Shown here: positions 34,254 to 42,467 of the stretch, piece after piece
How positions within the stretch are numbered: position 1 is the first letter of the stretch
Layout of the letters: each line of letters begins with the position of its first letter
Source: CBDCFT01 sp965216365
GTDB taxonomy: Bacteria > Pseudomonadota > Gammaproteobacteria > Arenicellales > CBDCFT01
Length of the DNA: 64,000 bases
NCBI GenBank assembly: GCA_965216365.1
Contig: CBDCFT010000003.1
Span: 186,001-250,000, forward strand
Reading direction: 5' to 3'
Program-made: the position numbers and the translations under genes
Notes under the pieces: model-generated
The model's input: only the letters and a program-made list of their open reading frames with translations
Databases searched by the model: none
Told to the model about the DNA's origin: nothing

Positions 34254-35233
34254 TGATGGTAAAACAGTTTACCGTTGTCGGAACCGGTGTTATCGGTGCT
34301 GGTTGGGCGACGCGTTGTCTGGCGCACAGTCTCGACGTGGTGGCCTGGGATCCGGCACCGGGTGCAGAAAAGTCATTACGCGACAGTGTCGAGAACGCCT
34401 GGCCTGCGGTCACCCGGTTGGGGTTGTATCCTGATGCAAGCCTGGATCGCCTGCATTTCGCATCGAGTCTTGAAGATGCCTGTGCGGATGCGGATTTTAT
34501 TCAGGAAAACGCTCCTGAACGCGAGGATTTAAAGCGCAAGGTGCATGCGCAAATTGACGCGGCGGCGCGGGACGACGCCATTATCGCATCGAGTACATCG
34601 GGTTTGTTACCAACCGGTTTTCAGGCAGATTGCAAAAAACCCGAGCGTGTCATCGTCGGTCATCCGTTTAACCCGGTTTACTTACTACCACTGGTTGAAG
34701 TGCTGGGGGGCGATAAAACAGAGGATGCTTCAATCGAACAAGCGATGGCTTTTTATAAATCCGTCGGCATGTATCCATTGAAAGTGCGCAAGGAAATCGG
34801 TGGGTTTTTGTCCGACCGGTTGCAGGAAGCGTTGTGGCGTGAAGTCCTGCATTTGGTCAATGACGATGTGGCTACGACGGAAGAACTGGACGCTGCTATT
34901 TCCTACGGGCCGGGTTTACGCTGGTCCATCTGGGGTACGTGTTTGATATTTCATTTGGCCGGTGGCGAAGGCGGCATGCGACACATGCTCGAGCATTTTG
35001 ATCCATCATTATTTCCATGGACAAAGCTGGAGCCACCAAAAATTACCGCAGAGCTGATCGATAAAATGGCCACCGGCACGGAGCAACAAGCTGCTGGACG
35101 TTCAATTAAGGAGCTGGAGCAACTGCGCGACAATTGTTTAATCAGTATTATGCAGGCCTTGCAGGAATATAAAGTCGGTGCGGGGCAGGTATTAGCCGAG
35201 AACGAGAAGCGTCGGCAGGCCGCCTCAAAATGA
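34253..35233 (+). CDS. L-carnitine dehydrogenase (3-hydroxyacyl-CoA dehydrogenase family)
   Basis: Oxidises L-carnitine to 3-dehydrocarnitine with NAD. The 326-residue protein starts with the Rossmann motif VVGTGVIGAGW (residues 8-18). It then shows stretches typical of carnitine dehydrogenases rather than fatty-acid enzymes: DVVAWDPAPGAE, IQENAPER, SSTSGLLPTGFQ, VGHPFNPVYLLPLVEV, and FLSDRLQEALWREVLHLVND. The domain-2 segment SYGPGLRWSIWGTCL is also characteristic. It overlaps the BKACE stop (TAATG region), so they are co-translated. The C-terminus is without the hotdog thioesterase domain found in fused versions. Confidence 0.92.
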   Translation: MMVKQFTVVGTGVIGAGWATRCLAHSLDVVAWDPAPGAEKSLRDSVENAWPAVTRLGLYPDASLDRLHFASSLEDACADADFIQENAPEREDLKRKVHAQIDAAARDDAIIASSTSGLLPTGFQADCKKPERVIVGHPFNPVYLLPLVEVLGGDKTEDASIEQAMAFYKSVGMYPLKVRKEIGGFLSDRLQEALWREVLHLVNDDVATTEELDAAISYGPGLRWSIWGTCLIFHLAGGEGGMRHMLEHFDPSLFPWTKLEPPKITAELIDKMATGTEQQAAGRSIKELEQLRDNCLISIMQALQEYKVGAGQVLAENEKRRQAASK

Positions 35234-35282
35234 CTGCGCTTTGAAGATATGTTGTTAAGAAAGGGCTGTTTTCAGTATCAAA

Positions 35283-35567
35283 TTGAACCCGTGTGTTTAC
35301 ATTCTTTCGAGTAGACGCAATGGCACTTTATATTGTGGTGTCACCTCGGATTTACCCGGGAGGATCTGGCAGCACAAAAACGATTCAGTTAAAGGGTTTT
35401 GCAGAAAGTATAAAGTGCACAATCTCGTCTATTATGAATTACATGCCTCCATGCTGAACGCGATTACTCGTGAGAAACAAATCAAGAAATGGAAACGAGC
35501 ATGGAAAATCTGAATTATTGAAGAGTTCAACCCGGAATGGAAAGGTTTATACAAAGAAAGCATTTGA
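35283..35567 (+). pseudogene. Small GIY-YIG nuclease-like protein, premature TGA
   Basis: Starts at TTG 35283 with NPCVYILSSRRNGTLYCGVTSDL, the GIY-YIG core (VYIL... LYCGV), and has the conserved Arg/His helix and REKQIKKWKRAWK. A TGA at 35511-35513 stops it at 76 residues. The same frame continues with IIEEFNPEWKGLYKESI, the usual family ending, to a second stop at 35565-35567. CGA to TGA would explain it, restoring KIRIIEEFNPEW. It may be inactive, since the family end is lost, though the catalytic core is intact. It separates the carnitine dehydrogenase from the acyl-CoA dehydrogenase. Confidence 0.88.
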
Positions 35568-35594
35568 CTGGATGCCTGCCTGCGCAGGCATGAC
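35567..35594. repeat. REP-like palindromic repeat, copy c
   Basis: 28 bases starting ACTGGATGCCTGCC and ending GCAGGCATGAC, with an inner stem GCCTG/CAGGC. It begins on the last base of the GIY-YIG second stop and forms an inverted pair with copy d across a 26-base spacer. Confidence 0.7.
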
Positions 35595-35620
35595 GATATT
35601 GGCACAATAGTTTTTCATTA

Positions 35621-35648
35621 GTCATTCCCGCGCAGGCGGGAATCCAGT
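35621..35648. repeat. REP-like palindromic repeat, copy d
   Basis: 28 bases, GTCATTCCCGCGCAGG...ATCCAGT; the reverse complement matches copy c at most positions and copy b (21781-21808) even more closely. The inner stem is CCCGC/GCGGG-like. It lies 45 bases before the acyl-CoA dehydrogenase start. Confidence 0.7.
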
Positions 35649-35693
35649 ATAACAAGCGCCGTTTAACGATATATTAGTGATGTCGATAAGATC

Positions 35694-36854
35694 ATGGATT
35701 TCGCATTAACCGAAGAACATAAAATGATTGTCGAAAGCGTACGCGCTTTCGTTGAGAAAGAACTGTATCCGTATGAGGATGAGGTCGAAAAAACCGATAG
35801 CGTTCGGCCTGAACTCATTGCTCAGATAAAGCAACGGGCTAAAGAGCAGGGTTTTTACGCGGCTAACATGCCGGAAGAACTGGGCGGTGGTGGTCTCGAC
35901 GCTGTTTCGTTGACGTTGATGGAACGCGAACTGGGTCGGGCTAACTTTATTTTGCAATACACTGTGGCACGACCGAGTAATATCTTACAGGCCTGCGCAG
36001 ATTCCCAAGTCGAAGAATATTTACTTCCGACGATCCGCGGCGAACGCACCGAGTGCCTGGCTATGACGGAACCGGATGCAGGTTCCGATTTGCGCTCAAT
36101 GAAATGCAATGCCGTGCGCGATGGCGATAATTACATTATCAACGGCACGAAACATTTTATCAGTCATGCCGATCTTGCAGATTATGTCATTCTGTTTGCG
36201 GCCAGTGGCGAGGAAGAGACGCCAAGGGGTAAGAAGAAAAAGATTACAAGTTTTCTTATTGACAAAGGCACTGCGGGATTCTCGGTGCGCGATGGTTATC
36301 ATAGTGTTTCCCATCGCGGATATCATAATTGTATTCTGGAATTCGATAATTGCCGTGTGCCGGTGTCGGCCATACTGGGTGAGGAACATCGTGGCTTCGA
36401 TGTCGCCAACGAATGGCTTAGCGCAACGCGTTTACAGGTAGCCGCAATGTGTCTGGGTCGCGCACATCGTGCATTGGAATTGAGTATCGATTGGGCTGTC
36501 AATCGCAAACAGTTCGGCCAAACAATCGGTAAGTTCCAGGGCGTATCATTCAAGCTGGCGGACATGGCGGTGCAGCTGGAGGCGGCGGAGTTGTTGACAC
36601 TCAAAGCGGCATGGTTGCATGATCAAGGTGCGATGTCCGATCAGGTTGCGGCCATGGCGAAATTGTACGCAACGGAAATGTTGTCGAAGGTATCGGACGA
36701 CGCAATCCAGATTCACGGTGGCATGGGTTTGATGGCGGATTTGCCGTTGGAGCGTATTTGGCGTGACCATCGGGTTGAACGCATTTGGGAAGGCACTAGC
36801 GAAATTCAACGGCATATCATTTCACGGTCACTATTAAGGCCGCACGAAGCATAA
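35694..36854 (+). CDS. Acyl-CoA dehydrogenase, probable gamma-butyrobetainyl-CoA dehydrogenase
   Basis: A 386-residue FAD enzyme of the acyl-CoA dehydrogenase family. Visible are the FAD-loop AMTEPDAGSDLRSMKC (about residue 122), the C-terminal FAD contacts RKQFGQTIGKFQ and QIHGGMGLMADLPLERIWRDHRV (in conserved parts), and the catalytic Glu366 in RIWEGTSEIQR. Next to CaiD, it likely makes crotonobetainyl-CoA from gamma-butyrobetainyl-CoA or the reverse. It is not especially close to E. coli CaiA in the stretches compared, so the exact acyl group is inferred from context. Confidence 0.88.
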   Translation: MDFALTEEHKMIVESVRAFVEKELYPYEDEVEKTDSVRPELIAQIKQRAKEQGFYAANMPEELGGGGLDAVSLTLMERELGRANFILQYTVARPSNILQACADSQVEEYLLPTIRGERTECLAMTEPDAGSDLRSMKCNAVRDGDNYIINGTKHFISHADLADYVILFAASGEEETPRGKKKKITSFLIDKGTAGFSVRDGYHSVSHRGYHNCILEFDNCRVPVSAILGEEHRGFDVANEWLSATRLQVAAMCLGRAHRALELSIDWAVNRKQFGQTIGKFQGVSFKLADMAVQLEAAELLTLKAAWLHDQGAMSDQVAAMAKLYATEMLSKVSDDAIQIHGGMGLMADLPLERIWRDHRVERIWEGTSEIQRHIISRSLLRPHEA

Positions 36855-36858
36855 ATTC

Positions 36859-38925
36859 ATGAGTCGTATTGCAGCTCTGCAACGTTTGTTGCGGCCGCGT
36901 CATGTTGCGGTAATCGGCGGTAACTGGGCGGAAGAAGTTGTCAGGCAGTGTGAAATGATGGGCTACGCCGGTGAATTGTGGCCGGTGAATCCAAAACGCG
37001 AAGCAATGGGCCAGACAATGGGCGGCAAGGAATGTTTTGCCTCGGTTGACGATTTACCCCAGGCGCCGGATGCGACTTTCATCGCTGTGCAGCGTGAACC
37101 AACAATTTCATACGTGCAGGAATTAGCACAACACGATGCAGGCGGTGTGGTGTGTTTTGCCGCGGGTTTTGCCGAGATGGGTGAAGAGGGCGCCAAGTTG
37201 CAGGACAAATTAGTCGAAGCGTCCGGTGACATGGCGCTGGTCGGGCCGAATTGTTATGGCCTGATAAATTATCTCGACGGTGTCGCTCTGTTTCCGGACA
37301 ACCACGGTGGTCGAGTTGTCGATCGCGGCGTCGCTATCGTTACGCAAAGTGGCAATATGGGCGTGAGCATGACCATGCAACAGCGTTCGCTGCCGCTGGC
37401 TTATATGATTTCGATCGGCAACCAGGCGTGTCTCGGTATGCACGATTATATCGACGCGTTGTGCGAAGATGATCGAATCAGTGCTATTGGTTTGCATATC
37501 GAAGGCATTCCCAATGTGAATGCGTTTTGCGACGCAGCGGTAAAGGCATTGCGCAAGGGTGTGCCGATTGTTGCGTTGGCTACCGGACGTTCTGAACTCG
37601 GGCGTGAAACTACCATCAGTCATACCAGTTCGCTGGCAGCGTCCAGCGATATTATGGATGCGCTGTTCGAACGATTGGGTGTTGCACGCGTTAATACCAT
37701 ACCGGAGTTTCTGGAAACGTTGAAGTTATTGTCAGTCAACGGAACGCTGCCCGGAAATAAAATCGCATCCATCAGTTGTTCCGGTGGCGAAGCCGCATTG
37801 ACTGCTGATCTTGCTAACGGTCTCGGTTTGGACATGCCGCCGTTAAACGACAAACAACGCCATGACCTGGAAGATGTGTTGGGCGAGCGCGTGCTGCTTT
37901 CCAATCCGCTCGATTACCACACTTATATATGGGGGGATGGCGAAGCCCAACAACGCTGTTTTGCGGCCATGGCCCAGGGCGAACAAGATTTAACACTCAA
38001 GATTGTTGATTTTCCGCACGAAGACACACAAGGCTATTGGGTGCAAACCATAGATGCATTTATCTCTGCACTGAAACAAACCGGTAGCAGTGGGGTTGTT
38101 GTTAGCACCTTGCCGGAAACGTTGTCGGAGAGTATCCGCGAGCACCTGGTGAAAAGCGGTGTCGCACCCATGCAGGGGTTGAACGAATGTTTGGTAGCGG
38201 TGAAAGCAGCGGTACTCGCTGGTCAACGTCAACGCGCTACAGACCAAGTCCAGGGCGTGCTCAACACTGAATTGCGCCTGGGTCGTGAAATCGTTCTCGA
38301 TGAATGGCACAGCAAACAAATGTTGCAACAACATCGAATACCGGTGCCTGAAGGTGAATTGGTAACCCAACAGAACGCCTCTGGGGTCGCTGAAGAAATC
38401 GGTTTTCCAGTCGTGATAAAAGCGGTAGGGGAAAACATTCAGCATAAATCTGAACTCGATGCGGTAAGACTCGATCTTAATAGTTCTGAGGAAGTATCCG
38501 ATGTTGTAAAGGATTTGAGCCAACTTTCAGAGCGGTTTTTACTGGAACAGATGATTAGCGATGTTGTGGCCGAAATCATCGTCGGCATAACGCGTCACAA
38601 TCAATATGGATTGGCAATGATCATCGGCAGTGGCGGTGTGTTGACAGAACTGGTTAAGGACACGGTGACATTGTTGTTACCGGTAACTCGTAATGATGTT
38701 TTTGCAGGACTGCAGCAGTTGCGTGTAATGCGTTTGTTGCAAGGCTATCGCGGCAAACCGGCCGGCGATATCGATGCCTGCGTCCGTGCGATCACAACGA
38801 TAGCTGAGTTCGCTGGAGAAAATGCGGATCGCTTATTAGAGCTGGATGTCAATCCGTTAATGGTTTTGCCCGAAGGCGAAGGCGTGGTCGCGGTGGATGT
38901 TTTGATACGAATGGTAGAAAATTAA
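36859..38925 (+). CDS. ADP-forming acyl-CoA synthetase (fused alpha-beta, acetate-CoA ligase family)
   Basis: A 688-residue ligase. Domain order is CoA-binding Rossmann (residues 1-130), succinyl-CoA-ligase-like domains (about 140-450) and a C-terminal ATP-grasp (about 470-688). The phosphorylated histidine is in TTISHTSSLAAS (His255), and the ATP-grasp motifs GFPVVIKAVGENIQHKSE and LELDVNPLMVL are seen. It starts 4 bases after the acyl-CoA dehydrogenase. I infer it activates gamma-butyrobetaine, crotonobetaine or carnitine to the CoA ester, replacing the AMP-forming CaiC of enterobacteria. Confidence 0.9.
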   Translation: MSRIAALQRLLRPRHVAVIGGNWAEEVVRQCEMMGYAGELWPVNPKREAMGQTMGGKECFASVDDLPQAPDATFIAVQREPTISYVQELAQHDAGGVVCFAAGFAEMGEEGAKLQDKLVEASGDMALVGPNCYGLINYLDGVALFPDNHGGRVVDRGVAIVTQSGNMGVSMTMQQRSLPLAYMISIGNQACLGMHDYIDALCEDDRISAIGLHIEGIPNVNAFCDAAVKALRKGVPIVALATGRSELGRETTISHTSSLAASSDIMDALFERLGVARVNTIPEFLETLKLLSVNGTLPGNKIASISCSGGEAALTADLANGLGLDMPPLNDKQRHDLEDVLGERVLLSNPLDYHTYIWGDGEAQQRCFAAMAQGEQDLTLKIVDFPHEDTQGYWVQTIDAFISALKQTGSSGVVVSTLPETLSESIREHLVKSGVAPMQGLNECLVAVKAAVLAGQRQRATDQVQGVLNTELRLGREIVLDEWHSKQMLQQHRIPVPEGELVTQQNASGVAEEIGFPVVIKAVGENIQHKSELDAVRLDLNSSEEVSDVVKDLSQLSERFLLEQMISDVVAEIIVGITRHNQYGLAMIIGSGGVLTELVKDTVTLLLPVTRNDVFAGLQQLRVMRLLQGYRGKPAGDIDACVRAITTIAEFAGENADRLLELDVNPLMVLPEGEGVVAVDVLIRMVEN

Positions 38926-38926
38926 T

Positions 38927-39691
38927 ATGACATTGCGTGTCCTAGTCACAGGTGCCGCAACCGGTATTGGTCGGAGTATTGCCGATACTTTTGTGCAGGA
39001 GGGTCATCGTGTGCATATTTGCGATAACTCTGCGCAGAGTATCGAGGATTGTTTGAGTGAATCGCCATCACTGTCGGCAACCCAATGTGATGTGTCTGAT
39101 GTTGCGCAAATAGAAATTCTATTCAAGGATATACAGCAACATTTCGGTGGCTTGGATGTCCTAGTTAACAATGCGGGCATTGCAGGGCCTACAGCGAATG
39201 TCGAGGACATTGCACCTGGCGATTGGGATAAAACGATTGCGGTGGATTTGAATGGCGTGTTTTATTGCACCCGGTTGGCGGTGCCGTTGCTCAAACAAAA
39301 TACAACGGGGTCTATAGTCAATATTTCCTCCACCGCCGGCATTATGGGTTTTCCGTTGCGCACGCCTTACGCCGCCTCGAAGTGGGGCATTATCGGGTTA
39401 ACGAAGTCCCTGGCAATGGAACTTGGCCGGTTTAATATTCGTGTCAACGCGGTGTGTCCGGGTTCGGTGGACGGGCCACGCATGGATCGCGTGATCGCAG
39501 CGGATGCAAAAGCCCAGGGGGTTTCCGAAGACGCTATCAGACAGGCTTACAAAAACCAGGCGTCAATGCAGACATTTATTGACCGGCAGGATATCGCTAA
39601 CATGGTCGTGTTTATGTGTTCGGAAAAGGGCCGTAAAATTTCCGGTCAGGTCATCAGCGTTGATGGTCATGGTGAAACCTTAAGAACATAA
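38927..39691 (+). CDS. Short-chain dehydrogenase/reductase
   Basis: A 254-residue NAD(P)-dependent oxidoreductase. The Rossmann motif TGAATGIG (residues 8-15), NNAG (81-84), the catalytic Ser in NISSTAG and Tyr148/Lys152 in TPYAASKWG are all present. It is similar in feel to 3-hydroxybutyrate dehydrogenases, which would suit the acetoacetate made by BKACE, but oxidation of a carnitine isomer is equally possible. It starts one base after the ligase stop, so it is part of the same operon. Confidence 0.88.
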   Translation: MTLRVLVTGAATGIGRSIADTFVQEGHRVHICDNSAQSIEDCLSESPSLSATQCDVSDVAQIEILFKDIQQHFGGLDVLVNNAGIAGPTANVEDIAPGDWDKTIAVDLNGVFYCTRLAVPLLKQNTTGSIVNISSTAGIMGFPLRTPYAASKWGIIGLTKSLAMELGRFNIRVNAVCPGSVDGPRMDRVIAADAKAQGVSEDAIRQAYKNQASMQTFIDRQDIANMVVFMCSEKGRKISGQVISVDGHGETLRT

Positions 39692-39719
39692 CAATTTTGC
39701 ACGAAAATGCGGAGAAAGA

Positions 39720-40502
39720 ATGAGCGACAATGTTAAATCCGTTCGTAACGGAAAAATTCTTGAAGTTACTTTAGACCGGCCAAAGGCGAACGCTATCGAC
39801 GCTGCAACCAGCCGCGAGATGGGCGACGTGTTTTGTAGTTTCCGTGACGATCCCGAATTGCGCGTCGCGATCATCACTGGCGGCGGTGATAAGTTTTTTT
39901 CCGCCGGTTGGGATTTGAAAGCAGCAGCGGAAGGTGCTGCTATCGATGGCGATTACGGTGCCGGCGGATTTGCCGGGATAACGGAATTGCACAATTGCAA
40001 TAAACCGATTATTGCTGCAGTTAACGGCATGGCCGTTGGCGGTGGGATGGAGTTGGCGTTGTCTACGGAAATGATTGTTGCCGCCGAACATGCCGAGTTT
40101 TTTCTGCCGGAAGTATTTGTTGGCATCGTGGCGGATGCTGCCTCGTTTCGATTGCCAAAGCGAATACCGCGTCAAATCGCCATGGAAATGTTGATGACAG
40201 GTCGCCACATGTCTGCTACCGAGGCCATGCAATGGGGCATGATTAATAGAGTGTGTTTAGCCGATAAACTCATGGACGAAGCACGCGCATTGGCACAGGC
40301 GATTGTCAGCGCGGCGCCACTCGCAGTCGCGGCTGTTAAAGAGATCGTGCGTGAAACTCATGGCTTGTCGATTGAAGATTGTTACGCACTGTTGCATAGT
40401 CGAAAGTTACCGGCTTATGAGGCTATGTTGCATTCCGAGGATGCCAAAGAAGGGCCAACGGCGTTTGCTGAAAAACGCAAACCGATTTGGAAGGGTCGAT
40501 AG
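39720..40502 (+). CDS. caiD: Carnitinyl-CoA dehydratase
   Basis: CaiD interconverts L-carnitinyl-CoA and crotonobetainyl-CoA. The 260-residue crotonase-fold protein matches E. coli CaiD nearly along its whole length by recall, including VTLDRPKANAIDA, IITGGGDKFFSAGWDLKAA, GGFAGITE, LHSEDAKEGPTAFAEKR and the final KGR. The catalytic pair Glu111 and Glu131 falls at the same positions as in E. coli. This is the strongest anchor for calling the operon a carnitine/gamma-butyrobetaine pathway. Confidence 0.94.
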   Translation: MSDNVKSVRNGKILEVTLDRPKANAIDAATSREMGDVFCSFRDDPELRVAIITGGGDKFFSAGWDLKAAAEGAAIDGDYGAGGFAGITELHNCNKPIIAAVNGMAVGGGMELALSTEMIVAAEHAEFFLPEVFVGIVADAASFRLPKRIPRQIAMEMLMTGRHMSATEAMQWGMINRVCLADKLMDEARALAQAIVSAAPLAVAAVKEIVRETHGLSIEDCYALLHSRKLPAYEAMLHSEDAKEGPTAFAEKRKPIWKGR

Positions 40503-40608
40503 CCGCTCAATCTGCTCGACTCTTACAATTTTGGGCAAATCGTGGCAATATGAGAAATTAAATACAGGGGTCGTGATCGCCATAACAGCAATTCACTAGA
40601 TACTCGTT

Positions 40609-41565
40609 GTGCATAAAATAATAAAAATGGTGGCTCAGCGTTTAGGGCTGGGTTTACTGACGTTATTTGTCGTTTCGCTGATTATTTTTCTTGGCGTTGA
40701 AGCGCTGCCAGGCAGTGCGGCAGAAGCTATCCTGGGACAAGCGGCAACACCTGAAAATGTCGCAGCCCTGGAGCGGCAAATGGGTCTCGATCTGCCGGCG
40801 CATGAGCGCTATATAAAATGGCTGACTGGGATTTTTAAGGGTGACTTCGGTGTGTCCATCGCCAGCGGTCGCGAAATTTCCGAACTCATTCGGGTGCGTT
40901 TTGCCAATACTATTTTTCTTGCGGTGATGGCCGCGGTTATTGCGGTGCCGCTTGCATTGATTCTGGGAATACTGGCTGCGCTGTATCGAAATTCAATCTA
41001 CGATCGAACAGTCAATGTTGTTACCTTGTCTTCGATATCATTCCCGGAATTTTTTGTAGCTTATATCCTGATTTTATTTCTCGCGGTGACCAAACCCTGG
41101 TTTCCGAGTCTCGCGAATATCGGGCCGGAGGTCGAGCTGGGTGAACGCATTTACCGCTGTGTCTTGCCCGCGCTGACTTTAACGCTGGTTGTGGTTGCAC
41201 ACATGATGCGTATGACACGGGCAGCGATAATCAATCTTTTGGCAAGTCCATATATCGAAATGGCAAACCTCAAAGGCATGTCGCGTTCCCATGTTATTTT
41301 AAGACATGCGCTGCCCAACGCCTGGGCGCCCATCGTGAATGTTATCGTCATCAATCTTGCCTATCTGATTGTCGGGGTAGTCGTGGTAGAAGTGGTATTT
41401 GTCTATCCCGGTCTTGGTCAGTTAATCGTCGACTCGGTGAGCAAACGGGATCTTCCCGTGGTGCAGGCCTGTAGTCTGATTTTTGCGGCAACTTATGTCT
41501 TGTTGAATTTAACCGCAGACATTCTATCTATTGTCACCAACCCACGGTTACTTCACCCACGATGA
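40609..41565 (+). CDS. ABC transporter permease, DppB/OppB type
   Basis: A 318-residue inner-membrane permease of the peptide/nickel/opine class with about six helices. The first-helix region RLGLGLLTLFVVSLIIFLGVEALPG and the EAA loop (MANLKGMSRSHVILRHALPNA, in two parts) are typical. It starts at GTG 40609 (an ATG at 40627 is the alternative). It is 107 bases after caiD, and its stop overlaps the next permease (ATGA). No substrate-binding protein gene lies in the cluster. Confidence 0.9.
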   Translation: MHKIIKMVAQRLGLGLLTLFVVSLIIFLGVEALPGSAAEAILGQAATPENVAALERQMGLDLPAHERYIKWLTGIFKGDFGVSIASGREISELIRVRFANTIFLAVMAAVIAVPLALILGILAALYRNSIYDRTVNVVTLSSISFPEFFVAYILILFLAVTKPWFPSLANIGPEVELGERIYRCVLPALTLTLVVVAHMMRMTRAAIINLLASPYIEMANLKGMSRSHVILRHALPNAWAPIVNVIVINLAYLIVGVVVVEVVFVYPGLGQLIVDSVSKRDLPVVQACSLIFAATYVLLNLTADILSIVTNPRLLHPR

Positions 41566-42467
41566 CGGATCCGAAAACCCCTCTGGTTGAATCCGTTGAC
41601 GCTGTTGTGCCACCGCTGCGCAATGACAGCAAACTGTCCTCTGCCTGGCGTGAGTTGAAAAAATCTCCGTTGAGCGCAAAATTCGGCTTGCTTGTTATTG
41701 TTACGTATATTCTGGTCGCATTATTCGCGCCGTGGTTAACGCCGTACGGGGAATCCGAGGTGGTGGGGCCGGATTATCAAGAATGGAGTAACGAACATGT
41801 TCTGGGTACGGATAATCTGGGCCGGGATATGCTGACTAGATTATTTTTTGGCGCCCGTAATACGGTCGGTATCGCATTTCTTACCACGTGTTTGTGTTTT
41901 TTGATCGGTGGTGTAACGGGTATTCTGGCAGCGGCGATTGGTGGCCTGACCGACCAGATAATGAGTCGCGTAGTCGATATCCTGATGGCTATTCCGCAAC
42001 TGATTTTTGCGCTGTTGCTGCTTACGATTTTTGGTACGGCTATTCCAACGCTCATCATCATCATAGCCATACTTGATTCAACGCGGGTATTTCGTCTTGC
42101 CCGTGCGGTGAGCTTGAATATCGTGGTGATGGATTTTATCGAGGCCGCCAAGTTGCGTGGTGAAGGTATGTGGTGGATCACCGTTCACGAGGTTTTACCC
42201 AATATTATGCCGCCATTGATTGCGGAATTCGGACTGCGATTCTGTTTTGTATTCCTGACCATTAGCGCTCTAAGTTTTCTCGGCTTGGGTATTCAACCAC
42301 CGACGGCGGACTGGGGTTCCATGGTGCGTGATAACGCAAGTTTGATCACTTATGGTGACATTACTCCCTTACTTCCAGCAGCCGCGATTGCCTTGTTAAC
42401 TATCGGCGTTAATTTTGTGGTGGATTGGTTCCTGCACAAGACCAGTGGATTGAAAGATGAGCACTAA
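41562..42467 (+). CDS. ABC transporter permease, DppC/OppC type
   Basis: A 301-residue second permease. The N-terminal soluble part is followed by HVLGTDNLGRDMLTRLFFGAR, the signature of OppC/DppC proteins, and by the EAA loop AKLRGEGMWWITVHEVLPN. The last helices end with the LSFLGLGIQPPTADWGSMV motif. It overlaps genes on both sides (4 and 11 bases), indicating one transport operon. Confidence 0.9.
   Translation: MTDPKTPLVESVDAVVPPLRNDSKLSSAWRELKKSPLSAKFGLLVIVTYILVALFAPWLTPYGESEVVGPDYQEWSNEHVLGTDNLGRDMLTRLFFGARNTVGIAFLTTCLCFLIGGVTGILAAAIGGLTDQIMSRVVDILMAIPQLIFALLLLTIFGTAIPTLIIIIAILDSTRVFRLARAVSLNIVVMDFIEAAKLRGEGMWWITVHEVLPNIMPPLIAEFGLRFCFVFLTISALSFLGLGIQPPTADWGSMVRDNASLITYGDITPLLPAAAIALLTIGVNFVVDWFLHKTSGLKDEH

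Noticed and set aside
35511..35513. TGA read as selenocysteine in the GIY-YIG gene
   Set aside because: No SECIS-like hairpin follows directly and the family has Arg or a similar residue here, not Cys.
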